This document shows positions 55,371 to 64,000 of a stretch of 64,000 nt of DNA, one piece after another. This stretch comes from Candidatus Dechloromonas phosphorivorans. GTDB lineage: Bacteria > Pseudomonadota > Gammaproteobacteria > Burkholderiales > Rhodocyclaceae. The stretch lies in assembly GCA_016714975.1 (NCBI GenBank), contig JADKBR010000015.1:1-64000 (forward strand), read 5' to 3'. Both the position numbers and the translations under genes were made by a program. Every line of letters starts with the position of its first letter. The first letter of the stretch is position 1. The notes under the pieces were generated by a model. It was not told the origin of the DNA. It ran no database searches and saw only the letters and a list, made by a program, of their open reading frames with translations.

Positions 55371-56975
55371 GCAAGCTCCCCGACCCCTTCCGCGAAGGCC
55401 TGGCCCGAGGCTGGAAAGCCACCCACGGCGAACAAGGCCTGCCCTCACAGATTGAATGCGATGTGGCGATCGTCGGCACGGGCGCCGGCGCCGGCATCAC
55501 GGCTGAGTTGCTCACCCGCGCCGGGCTGGACGTGGTCCTGATCGAAGAAGGTCCGCTGCGCACCAGCTCCGACTTCAACCAGAAAGAGTCCGAGGCTTAC
55601 CGCACGCTCTATCAGGAGTCGGCCGCGCGTCGCACCCTGGATGGCGCCATCAGCATCATGCAAGGGCGCTGCGTGGGTGGCACCACCGTGATCAACTGGA
55701 CCAGCTCCTTCCGCACCCCGGACAGCACGCTGCGCCATTGGCAAGAGGTATACGGCCTGCGCGACTTCACCACCGAGGCGATGGCTCCCTGGTTCGAACA
55801 GGCCGAACGCCGCCTGAACATGGTGCCCTGGACCATTCCGCCCAACCTCAACAACGAGGTGCTGCGCACCGGCGCGACCAAGCTGGGCATCTCCTCGGCG
55901 GTGATTCCCCGCAACGTGAAGGGGTGCTGGAACCTGGGCTCCTGCGGCCTGGGCTGCCCCACCAACGCCAAGCAGTCCATGCTGGTGACGTCCATCCCCG
56001 CCGCGCTCAACGCGGGCGCCCGACTGTTCTACCAGACCCGCGCCCACAAGCTCGACATCCAGAACGGGCAGGTCAAGGGCCTGCTGTGCGTGCCGATCCG
56101 CCTCAATGGCGACAAGGTGTCCGATCAGACCATGCGCGTGGTCGCCAAGCACTACGTCGTGGCCGGAGGGGCCATCAACTCCCCGCCCTGCTGCGTCGCT
56201 CCGACGCCCCGATCCGCACGGCTTGCTGGGCGCCCGCACCTTCTTGCATCCGGTGAGTTTTTCGGCCGGCATCTTCGACGAGCGGATCGAGGGATGGCAA
56301 GGCGCCCCGCAATCGCTGTACTCAGACCACTTCGTCCACGATGCGCCGCTGCAAGGCCCGATCGGCTTCAAGGTGGAGGCTGCCCCCCTGCATCCTGGCA
56401 TGGCCTCCATCCTCATGGGCGGGCACGGTCAGCGTCTGATGACGCGCTTCCAGCAGTATCCGCACACGCAGATGATGTTGTCGCTGATGCGCGATGGCTT
56501 CCATCCCGAGTCGGTGGGTGGCAAGGTGCGCATGCACCTCGACGGCTCCGCCGTGCTGGACTACCCCTTGACCGACTATGTGCTCGACGGCTTCCGTCGC
56601 TCGCTGCTGGCCATGGCCGAGATCCAGTTTGCGGCGGGAGCGAAGGTGGTGCGTCCCTTCCACGAACAGAGCGATGACTACAGCACCTGGGCTGCCGCCA
56701 AGGCCGCCATCGCCGCCTTCGACATGAAGCCCCTGCTGACGGGTGCTGGCAGTGCCCACGTCATGGGTGGCTGCGGCATGGCGAGCACCGAAGCCTTGGG
56801 CGTGGTCCGCCCCGACGGCGTGCACTGGCAAGTCGACAACCTGTCGGTGCACGACGGCTCGGTCTTCCCGACCAGCATCGGCGCCAACCCGCAGTTGTCG
56901 ATCTATGGCATGACCAACCTGCTGGCCACCCAACTGGTCAAGCGGCTGAATGGCAAGGACGTGGTGCTGGCCTGA
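55367..56975 (+). CDS. GMC-family FAD oxidoreductase, frameshifted
   Basis: An FAD-binding Rossmann motif lies at residues about 32-50 (DVAIVGTGAGAGITAELL), with QGRCVGGTTVINW (flavin attachment loop) after it. A cysteine-rich GCWNLGSCGLGC may bind a cofactor or metal. The C-terminal FAD segment HVMGGCGMASTEALGVV, then DGSVFPTSIGANPQLS, includes the active-site His/Asn context. Two C-run deletions within 56180-56205 break the frame between GGAINSP and HGLLGARTFLHPVSFS. About 537 residues, an alcohol/aldehyde-type dehydrogenase working with the Tat subunit; substrate unknown. Confidence 0.75.
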
Positions 56976-57000
56976 ACTCCACGTTGATCACAGCACCATA

Positions 57001-57030
57001 AAAAAACCCCGCCAAGGCGGGGTTTTTGTT
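57001..57030. terminator. Bidirectional rho-independent terminator
   Basis: An A run, then CCCCGCC-AA-GGCGGGG (57007-57022) and TTTTTGTTT. It lies between the rightward GMC gene and the leftward ompA remnant and could serve both. Probably the native ompA terminator. Confidence 0.85.
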
Positions 57031-57073
57031 TGCGTCCGGGTGGCCTGGAAGGACCACCCGAGCAGCGCAGCAA

Positions 57074-57352
57074 TTACTTGGCGCGGGTGCCGACGACTTC
57101 GATTTCCACGCGACGGTTCTGGGCGCGGCCGTCGGCAGACTTGTTGTCAGCCACGGGTTGCTTCTCGCCCTTGCCTTCGGTGTAGATCTTGGAGGCGTCG
57201 ATGCCCTTGTCAGCCAGATAGGCCTTGACGGCTTCCCGAACGCTTGACCGACAGCTTCTCGTTGTAAGCGTCAGAGCCGACGGAGTCGGTGTGACCCACA
57301 GCGATCACGACTTCCAGGTTCAGACCCTTGACCTTGTCGGCCAGGTCGTTGG
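57074..57352 (-). pseudogene. ompA 3' fragment, copy 2 (keeps the native end)
   Basis: Minus-strand translation gives GLNLEVVIAVGHTDSVGSDA, SVKRSEAVKAYLADKGIDAS, DGRAQNRRVEIEVVGTRAK-stop, the complete C-terminal peptidoglycan-binding domain of an OmpA-family porin. The beta-barrel half is replaced by transposase sequence at about 57352. One extra C near 57236 (CTTCCCGAAC versus CTTCCGAAC in copy 1) shifts the frame. Confidence 0.8.
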
Positions 57353-58072
57353 AGGGCGAGGGCGATGCTGATGCGACCCCTCGAATCTCATCGCCGGGTG
57401 TCATCTTTCACGCGGCCACCGGCATCGATGCGGCTACCGTGGCCCCAGTGCAGACCACACTGCAAAAACGTATCCTGCGCGCCTTTGTGGGCCGTGGGCT
57501 GCTGGAGAACTTCGAGGCAAAAGAGATGCTGGGGTACAAACACAGCGGTTTCTCGGTGGATGCCGGGGTGTGCATTGAATCCCACGACCGTCCAGGCCTT
57601 GAGCGGCTCTTGCGCTATTGCGCCCGCCCACCCTTTGCGATGGACAGGCTGCGCAAAGAGGGAAGCAAATTGGTGTACCGCTGCGGCAAGCAGCGCAGCG
57701 AACCCACCAGCGACAAGCGCGGTGCCAAGGTTGATGAGCTGCACCTCACACCGCTGGAACTGATCGACCGCATCGCCGCGCTGGTGCCACCGCCACGCAC
57801 CCACCGGCACCGCTACTTTGGTGTGCTGGCGCAAACTCGCCGCTGAGAGCGGCGGTAACGGCGCTGGCTCAGCCTGCTGCGTCGCAACCAGCCACGGTGG
57901 AGACTGCACAACCTGGCGCGGGCGTACCTGGGGTGGCGGCGCCGGGCAACGCGGCCACACCCACACCCGAACCTGAAGCACGCCCGAAGCGAGCGGCGCA
58001 TTACTTGTGGGCGGTGCTGATTGCCCGCATCTACGAGGCATTTCCGCTGCTGTGCCCCATGTGCGGTGGGCA
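57220..58072. repeat. Direct repeat copy 2: ompA fragment joined to IS91-type transposase
   Basis: Partner of 40201-41055 in the same orientation. Near-identical blocks of about 230 and 340 bases are separated by a roughly 250-base divergent block, a mosaic pattern. Confidence 0.85.
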
Positions 58073-58301
58073 TATGCGCATCATCGCGTTCATTACGCAC
58101 AGCGCTGACATCCGGCACATCCTGGACCACATCGGGGCAGATTCAGAGCCACCCCGCATCTCCCCGGCGCGCGGGCCACCGCTGTGGGATGACTGTAGTG
58201 ATGCGCAGATGGATGACGGGGCGCAAACCGAGCCAGCAGACTGGGACCTAGCGGCGCAACCGGCACCGGACTTTGAGGTCGATCAGCGCATCAGTTGGTG
58301 A
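57353..58301 (+). pseudogene. IS91-family transposase C-terminal half, copy 2
   Basis: Reads FHAATGIDAATVAPVQTTLQ, MLGYKHSGFSVDAGVCIESH, HRHRYFGVLAQTRR-stop, and in the next frame PLLCPMCGGHMRIIAF to a TGA at 58301. The break near 57830 is a missing base relative to copy 1 (CTGGCACCAAACTC versus CTGGCGCAAACTC). The catalytic N-terminal half is absent as in copy 1. The C-terminal 75 residues differ from copy 1, so the two are related but not identical elements. Confidence 0.75.
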
Positions 58302-58464
58302 ATGAACAAAGCGGCGATTTTGACTTGCCGCGAACTGGCTCTGCGCCCGGTACACGCCGAGCGCCGCAAATCACTCTCCTGAACGCCAAACCCTGGTGGT
58401 GAACCTGACACCTGGGCGGGAAAATCGAGTGTCTCAGCCGGCTTGATGGCGCTTCCGCGGTGCG

Positions 58465-58499
58465 ATACTTGGCCTCATGCGGTTAAAACGCCTATCCGT
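58465..58499 (+). mobile_element. IS91-type right terminus (oriIS-like), copy 2
   Basis: The terminus shares ATACTTGGCCTCATGCGGTT and CCTATCCGT with copy 1, 164 bases after the transposase stop. Coding sequence of an MFS transporter begins at its last base. It marks the element border. Confidence 0.6.
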
Positions 58500-58654
58500 G
58501 GGGTTTCGCCGCGCCGGTGCTGATTGGAAAGATCAGCACCATGACCGGCAGCATGGCGGGCGGTTACTGGATCATCGCCGGCGTTTTGCTGCTGGGCGGC
58601 GTATGGGCGGCAGTAACGATACGCCTGCCACCACCCGGATCAGTTGCGGCATAA
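58499..58654 (+). pseudogene. MFS transporter 3' remnant
   Basis: The frame WGFAAPVLIGKISTMTGSMA, GGYWIIAGVLLLGGVWAAVT, ...GSVAA-stop is the last one and a half membrane helices of a major-facilitator transporter. The remainder was cut off at the IS91 terminus. It shows the element inserted into, or recombined with, a transporter gene that originally preceded the sulfatase. Confidence 0.6.
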
Positions 58655-58683
58655 TCAAACGACAATCAACAGGAGGAGTTTTC

Positions 58684-60230
58684 ATGAATCTCAATCTACC
58701 GAAGCACCTGCGCCAGGTGTGCGTCAGCCTGGTGGCGCTGACCGCATTCAGTGCCGCAGCAGCCGACAAACCCAACATTCTGGTCATCATGGGTGACGAC
58801 ATCGGCATCAGCAACATCAGCAAATACAGTCATGGCCTGATGGGTTACCAGACACCGAACATCGACCGTATCGCTACCGAAGGCGTGATGTTCCAGACTT
58901 CTATGGCGAGCAAAGCTGCACGGCGGGGCGCTCGGCGATGATCACCGGCCAGCACCCGGTGCGCACCGGCCTGACCAAGGTGGGCATGCCCGGTGCCACC
59001 GTCGGCCTGCAGAAGGAAGACCCGACGCTGGCCGAGTTGCTCAAACCGCTGGGCTACACCAGCGGCCAGTTCGGCAAGAACCACCTTGGCGACCGCGACG
59101 AATTCCTGCCCACCGCGCACGGCTTCGATGAGTTCTTCGGCAACCTGTATCACCTCAATGCCGAGGAAATGCCCGAAGACCCGGACTGGACCAAGAACCC
59201 GCAGATCGACAAGATGATCCGCCCGCGCGGCGTGATCCGCAGCAGCGCGGATGGCAAGATCGAAGACCTCGGCCCGCTGACCAAGAAGCGCATGGAAACC
59301 ATCGACGAGGAATTTCTCGATGCGGCGTTGAAATTCATGGACAAATCGGTCAAGTCGGGCAAGCCCTTCTTCACCTGGTTCAATTCATCGCGCATGCATT
59401 ACCTGACCCACATCAGGAAGGAATCGGTGGGGCTGTCCGGACAGGACTTCTACAACGACGGCATGGTCGAGCACGACCAGCACGTTGGCCGCCTGCTCAA
59501 GAAACTCGATGACCTGGGGGTGACCAAGAACACCATCGTCATCTACACCACCGACAATGGCGTGCATTACAACCAGTGGCCCGATGGCGGCATCACGCCG
59601 TTCCGCGGTGAGAAGAACACCAACTGGGAAGGCGGCTTCCGCGTGCCCATGGTGATGCGCTGGCCCGGCCAGATCAAGCCCGGCAAAGTCTCGAACGAAA
59701 TCATGTCGCTGCTTGATTTCGTGCCCACGCTGGCCGCGGCGGCCGGTGAGCCACAGATCAAACAGAAGCTGATGAATGGCCATGAGGCGGGTGGCAAAAA
59801 ATTCAATGTCATGCTCGATGGTCACAACTTCCTGCCCTACCTGACCGGTGCCGAGCAGAAGGGCCCGCGCAACGAGTTCTTTTACTTCAGCGACGATGGC
59901 AAGCTGTTGGCACTTCGTGATGGCGATTGGAAAGTGGTGGTTGCCGAACAGCGGGCGCAGCGCTTCGATGTCTGGCGCGACCCGTTTGTCGAGTTGCGTG
60001 CACCCAAGCTTTTCAACCTGCGCCGCGACCCGTACGAGCGTGCCGACACAGACAGCAACAGCTATAACGTCTGGTGGGACAAAAAGGTCGCCGTCGCAGC
60101 CCCGCCCGCGTTGATCAAGTTCATGCAGTTCATGGGCACCTTCCAGAAATTTCCGCCACGCCAACGACCGTCCAGCTTCACCGTTGACGAAAAGACCGTC
60201 GAGAAATTGCTGAACTTCAAGAGCAAGTAA
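58684..60230 (+). CDS. Secreted formylglycine-dependent sulfatase, frameshifted
   Basis: ATG 58684 has an ideal AGGAGGAG ribosome site. A signal peptide ([14 protein letters not shown]) precedes [20 protein letters not shown], the first metal-binding segment of sulfatases. A missing base near 58893 shifts the frame exactly before the active site; the correct frame reads [20 protein letters not shown], with C-T-A-G-R as the formylglycine motif. The C-terminal 430 residues from 58938 are intact ([20 protein letters not shown]). It hydrolyses sulfate esters in the periplasm. The following MoxR gene starts after four bases, so they form one operon. Confidence 0.85.
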
Positions 60231-60234
60231 AGCA

Positions 60235-61256
60235 ATGACAGCGGCGGGCGGTACAGAAGTTCGTAGCGCCATCGAGCGCCTGCAGGCGGCGGTCGAGCAA
60301 CGTGTGCTGGGGCAACCGGTGCTGGTACGCCGGTTGCTGATCGGCCTGCTCGCCGACGGCCACTTGCTGGTCGAGGGCCTGCCCGGCCTGGCCAAGACGC
60401 GCGCGATCAAGGCGCTTGGCGCCGCGCTCGATGTCGCGCTGGCGCGGGTGCAGTTCACCCCCGACCTGCTGCCGGCCGACATCACCGGTTCGGAAATGCT
60501 TTACCAGCAGGGCGGCAACCACGAGTTCCGTTTCGACCCCGGCCCGATCTTCGCCAATCTGGTGCTCGCTGACGAAATCAACCGCGCCCCGGCCAAAGTG
60601 CAGGCGGCGCTGCTTGAAGCCATGGAAGAGCGCCAGGTCACGGTGGCCGGAACAACGCACCCCCTGCCGCCGGTATTCTTGGTAATGGCCACGCAAAACC
60701 CCATCGAGCAGGAAGGCACGTACCCCTTGCCCGAGGCCCAGCTTGACCGGTTTTGCTGCATGTCACAGTGGATTATCCCGCCGCAGCCGACGAACTGGCG
60801 ATGCTGCGACTGCTTCGTGGCGAACCCCGGGAAGTCGGCGCTGGTAAGACGGCGCCAGATGAACCAAATGCACCCGACACCCGATCAGGTGCTGCCGCAG
60901 CCGCCGAGGACATCCTCGCCGCCCGCACCGAGGTGCGCGCCGTGCATGTCAGCGAGACGCTCGACCGCTACATCGTCGACCTGGTGCGCGCCACCCGCCC
61001 CGGCAACCGGTCCGACGCTGATCTGGCCCGCTGGGTCGAGGTTGGCGCCAGCCCGCGTGGCGTGCTCGCGCTGGACCGCTGCGCCCGCGCCCAGGCCTGG
61101 CTGGCGGGGCGCGATTTCGCCCTGCCCGAAGACGTACAGGCGATTGTGCACGACGCCTTGCGCCACCGCCTCGTGCTCGCCTATGAAGCCAACGCCGATG
61201 GCGTGCGCGCCAACCAGGTCATCGACCGGCTGCTGACCGTCGTCAAGCCGCTCTAA
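60235..61256 (+). CDS. MoxR-family AAA+ ATPase, frameshifted
   Basis: Walker [10 protein letters not shown] near residue 50, Walker [16 protein letters not shown] near 120 and sensor [20 protein letters not shown] are all present. After LDRF the frame shifts near 60752: one T of an expected TTTTT is missing, and the right frame reads [20 protein letters not shown], then the C-terminal lid to 61256. About 340 residues, normal for MoxR. These ATPases act as chaperones for metal-centre or complex assembly with von Willebrand A-domain partners, encoded next. Confidence 0.85.
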
Positions 61257-61275
61257 GTCGCGCGCAAGAAGCACG

Positions 61276-62205
61276 GTGAGCGCAGGCATCTACAGTTCGC
61301 TGGCCGATCTGGTCGCCTTGCAGGTGCATGCGCGCAACCCCGGCCTCAGCGGCCGTCAGCCGCCCACCAGCCTGCTCGCCGGGCGCAGTGCCTCGCGCCT
61401 GCGCGGACGCGGATTGATTTTCGAAGAAGTGCGGCTCTACCGCCCCGGCGACGATGTGCGCCGCATCGACTGGCGCACCAGCGCCCGGCGCGGCGAAGCG
61501 CATACCCGTGTTTTTGCCGAGGAACGTGAGCGGCCGATCCACCTTGTGGTCGATCAGCGCCTGGGCATGTTCTTCGGCAGCGTGGCGCAGATGAAGTCAG
61601 TCACCGCCGCCGAGATCGCCGCACTCATCGCCTGGCAGGGCCTGGCCAGCGGCGACCGCATCGGCGCCACGGTGTTCAACGATGCCGGCAGCGAGACCAT
61701 CGCGCCACACCGGCAGCGCGCCACGGTGTTGCGCCTGCTCGGCAGCCTGGTGCGCCACAACCATGCGCTGGGCGTCAATCGTGGCATCGTGCCGGCGCCG
61801 CAGCAACTGGATCAGGCGCTGGCGGACATTCTGCGTCATGCCACCCACGACGCCCTGATCGTGCTGATCAGCGACTTCCAGGGCATCAGCGATCAAACCC
61901 GTGAATTCGTGCGGCGTCTGGCCCGGCACAACGACGTGGTGGCGATCCTGGTGCCCGATCCGACGATGCAATTACCCACTCACCTGCCCAACAGCGTCCT
62001 CAGCGACGGGTGCGATCACGCCTCGATCAACCTCAGCACAGGTGACAGTGGCGACGTTCTGCGCAAACTGGTGGCAGCACGGAGCGCCTTTGTGGACCGC
62101 TTGCGGCGCGAACTGGACATTCCCTGCCTCGCCATCGATACGGGCGGCGACGTGCCGCGCCAGCTGGCGCGGGCGCTGGGACACACCCGCCGGGCACCGC
62201 CATGA
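61276..62205 (+). CDS. DUF58 protein
   Basis: 309 residues from GTG 61276. The DUF58 signature FEEVRLYRPGDDVRRIDWRT is at about residues 54-75, followed by a von Willebrand A-like fold (LVVDQRLGMFFGS). DUF58 proteins accompany MoxR ATPases and Bat proteins in a conserved cluster. It overlaps the next gene by four bases. Confidence 0.85.
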   Translation: MSAGIYSSLADLVALQVHARNPGLSGRQPPTSLLAGRSASRLRGRGLIFEEVRLYRPGDDVRRIDWRTSARRGEAHTRVFAEERERPIHLVVDQRLGMFFGSVAQMKSVTAAEIAALIAWQGLASGDRIGATVFNDAGSETIAPHRQRATVLRLLGSLVRHNHALGVNRGIVPAPQQLDQALADILRHATHDALIVLISDFQGISDQTREFVRRLARHNDVVAILVPDPTMQLPTHLPNSVLSDGCDHASINLSTGDSGDVLRKLVAARSAFVDRLRRELDIPCLAIDTGGDVPRQLARALGHTRRAPP

Positions 62206-62681
62206 GCGCGCCCACGGCCAAACTCTCCGCTGCCGAAATCGAACAGCTGCAGGCGCTGCATGACATTGTCTTGCCGACGCCGCCGGGCCTGTGGCCGCTG
62301 GCGCCGGGCTGGTGGCTGGTGATCCTGCTGCTGGCCCTGCTGGCGCTGCGCTTGGCACAGCACCTGTGGCAGGCCTGGCGGCGCGATGCCTATCGTCGCC
62401 TCGCCTTGCGCCACTTGCGCGCACTGCGCGCCGATGCCACGCTGGCGGCGCAAGTTCGCCTGACCGAAGCGCTGCGCATCCTGCATGCGGCGCTGCGCAC
62501 GCTGGAGCCGGGCGAGAACGACTGGCGCACGATCCTGAGCGCACGACTGTCTGCGCCCTACCCCGAACCACTGCTGGCACAAGCGCCTTACTGGCCAACG
62601 GTGCGCGTCAGCCCCGACGATGCGCAGCAGGTGCTCGACTACACAGAGCGCTGGCTGCGCGAGCATCGGGGCACGATATGA
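62202..62681 (+). CDS. DUF4381 membrane protein
   Basis: 159 residues. A short N-terminus (LQALHDIVLPTPPGLWPLAP), one membrane helix (WWLVILLLALLALRLA) and a cytoplasmic helical domain, the usual DUF4381 layout between DUF58 and BatA. Function in the MoxR-Bat system unknown. ATGA overlaps at both ends indicate tight coupling. Confidence 0.8.
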   Translation: MSAPTAKLSAAEIEQLQALHDIVLPTPPGLWPLAPGWWLVILLLALLALRLAQHLWQAWRRDAYRRLALRHLRALRADATLAAQVRLTEALRILHAALRTLEPGENDWRTILSARLSAPYPEPLLAQAPYWPTVRVSPDDAQQVLDYTERWLREHRGTI

Positions 62682-63805
62682 GCGAGCGCCTGGCCGAGCT
62701 ATGGTCCGTTCTGTGGGCGGCCGTGACATCGCCCAAGCCCTTGAGCTGGCCGGTGGGCGACGCCGCGCTCGCCCTGAACTGGCCGCTGCTGTTGCTCGTG
62801 CTGCCGTTGCCCTGGCTGCTGGCCCGGCGCTGGCAGGCGTACGAGACCCGGCGCGAGGCGCTGCACACGCCGTTTTTCGCGCCACTGGTGCAGGCCACGC
62901 AAACGCCCACGCATCGCGGCGCCGTGGTGCTCGAACACACTCGCATCGAAGCGGTCGTCTTGAGTCTGGCCTGGCTGGCGCTGGTGCTGGCGGCCACGCA
63001 GCCGGTCTGGATCGAACCGCCGCTGACCAAGATCGTGCCGCGCCGCGATCTCTTGCTGGCGCTGGATATTTCGCAGTCGATGGAAACGCCCGACGTTCCG
63101 GCAGGCAGCGCCGGTGGCAAGACCATCGCACGCATCGAGGCGGCCAAACAAGCCATCGACGATTTCATTTCCCGGCGCGACGGCGACCGCCTCGGCCTGG
63201 TGGTGTTTGGCGATGGCGCCTACCTCAGCGTGCCCTTTACCGAAGATCACGCGCTGGTGCGGCAGATGCTGACCGAGACCCGCACCGGCCTGGCCGGCCC
63301 GCGCACGAAACTGGGCGAAGCCATCGGCCTGGGCATCAAACTCTTCGACGCCAGCAAGGCTCCCAGCCGGGTCATGGTGCTGCTCACCGATGGTGCCGAT
63401 ACCGGCAGCCGCATTCCGCCGGAAACCGCCGCGCGCGTGGCTGAAGAGCGCAAGGTGGTGATCCATACCGTGGCCCTCGGACAGCCCGGCAACGCGGTGG
63501 ACAAGGTCGACACCGCAACCCTGCAGACCATTGCCCGCATCACCCACGGGCGCTTCGCGCTGGCCGGGCGGGCCGACGAATTGCAAAGCGTCGCCCAGCT
63601 TGATGCGCTCGAAACCCGCAACCACGACACCCTGATCCACCGCCCGCAGCGGCCGCTGCACCAGTGGCCGCTCGGCGCGGCCGTGCTCCTGCCGCTGGTC
63701 TGGCAACTGGTGCGCGCACTGGTAGCGCTGGTGCAGTCATTGAGGCGATCTTTGGCGCGATCATCAAATCGTTCATCCGTGCCCGGCGAGGTGCCCCATG
63801 CCTGA
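62678..63805 (+). CDS. batA: BatA-like von Willebrand A-domain membrane protein
   Basis: 375 residues. Two N-terminal membrane helices (about 33-48 and 87-105), then a von Willebrand A domain with an intact MIDAS start D-I-S-Q-S (LLALDISQSMETP) and LTDGADTGS. A C-terminal membrane helix (WPLGAAVLLPLVWQLVRALV) closes it. Bat proteins work with MoxR and DUF58 in periplasmic protein maturation or stress tolerance. The stop overlaps the start of the next gene by eight bases. Confidence 0.8.
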   Translation: MSERLAELWSVLWAAVTSPKPLSWPVGDAALALNWPLLLLVLPLPWLLARRWQAYETRREALHTPFFAPLVQATQTPTHRGAVVLEHTRIEAVVLSLAWLALVLAATQPVWIEPPLTKIVPRRDLLLALDISQSMETPDVPAGSAGGKTIARIEAAKQAIDDFISRRDGDRLGLVVFGDGAYLSVPFTEDHALVRQMLTETRTGLAGPRTKLGEAIGLGIKLFDASKAPSRVMVLLTDGADTGSRIPPETAARVAEERKVVIHTVALGQPGNAVDKVDTATLQTIARITHGRFALAGRADELQSVAQLDALETRNHDTLIHRPQRPLHQWPLGAAVLLPLVWQLVRALVALVQSLRRSLARSSNRSSVPGEVPHA

Positions 63806-64000
63806 ACTTTCGGCGCTGCACTTTCTGCGCCCGGCCTGGCTCTGGGTGATGCCCGTAGCGCTGCTGTTGTGGTGGCTGCACCTGCGCCAGCACCGCATCG
63901 AAGCGCAATGGCGCGACCTGATTGCGCCGCATCTGCTGACCCACCTGGTGGTGCGCCCGACTCGACGCCTGGCCCCGACGCCGCACGACTGGTTGCTGGC
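63798..64000 (+). CDS. batB: BatB-like protein, N-terminal part only
   Basis: It starts at ATG 63798, inside the end of batA, and is open to the window edge. MPELSALHFLRPAWLWVMPV and the following hydrophobic helix match the N-terminus of BatB proteins. The von Willebrand A domain lies outside the window. Confidence 0.65.
   Translation, partial: MPELSALHFLRPAWLWVMPVALLLWWLHLRQHRIEAQWRDLIAPHLLTHLVVRPTRRLAPTPHDWLL

Noticed and set aside
1..64000. CRISPR arrays, tRNA and rRNA genes
   Set aside because: No regularly spaced direct repeats and no convincing cloverleaf or rRNA stretches were seen when reading through; a dedicated scan was not possible.

Overview
The window looks like DNA from a high-GC proteobacterium, most likely a betaproteobacterium of the Rhodocyclales/Burkholderiales type. 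This rests on the gene families and codon use seen by eye; no rRNA or tRNA was found to fix the taxonomy. It is a patchwork of mobile and accessory DNA with no obvious chromosomal core.

Positions 1-28.85 kb carry most of one end of an integrating conjugative element (ICE) with a MOBH relaxase, resembling the SXT/R391 and IncA/C lineage in gene content and order. A leftward arm encodes SbcC-like and SbcD-like repair proteins, a Gp3-like hydrolase/metal-binding protein, DUF1173, a tyrosine-recombinase-like protein, AlpA, an XRE regulator and a DUF1845/AcaB-like protein. A rightward arm encodes small ICE proteins, a GHKL ATPase, a zinc-ribbon/Toprim primase, DUF932, a FlhD/FlhC-like activator pair and the transfer genes traI, traD and a DUF4400 gene. 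The rest of the expected transfer operon is absent, and the element stops abruptly near 28.85 kb. A lower-GC two-gene operon (5.8-12.2 kb) interrupts the leftward arm. It encodes a 1651-residue NERD-pseudokinase-kinase-SF1 helicase and a 479-residue winged-helix protein, and it is a strong anti-phage defence candidate.

Positions 28.85-41.4 kb are an accessory island built of debris and cargo. It holds an AT-rich small gene, a dead integron integrase with a possible recombination site, a LuxR regulator remnant, a tight four-gene operon (gluzincin-like metallopeptidase, ComEC-like metallo-beta-lactamase-fold protein, unknown protein, amidase-patatin fusion) and a secreted DUF2235 lipase. Fragments of IS5-, IS66- and IS91-family elements follow. 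The four-gene operon is fully open and is the least familiar system in the window.

Positions 40.2-58.5 kb hold about 16 kb of genes between two copies of one chimeric unit, an ompA 3' fragment fused to a truncated IS91-type transposase. The genes between are three HupE/UreJ-like membrane proteins, a wax-ester synthase/DGAT, an alpha/beta hydrolase, a DUF1302-DUF1329-YCF48-RND export module whose RND protein is fused to a second DUF1329 domain, and a GMC oxidoreductase pair. Many genes here carry single-base frameshifts in homopolymers, which look more like consensus errors than decay. From 58.5 kb on there is an MFS remnant, a formylglycine-type sulfatase and a MoxR-DUF58-DUF4381-BatA-BatB operon running off the right edge.
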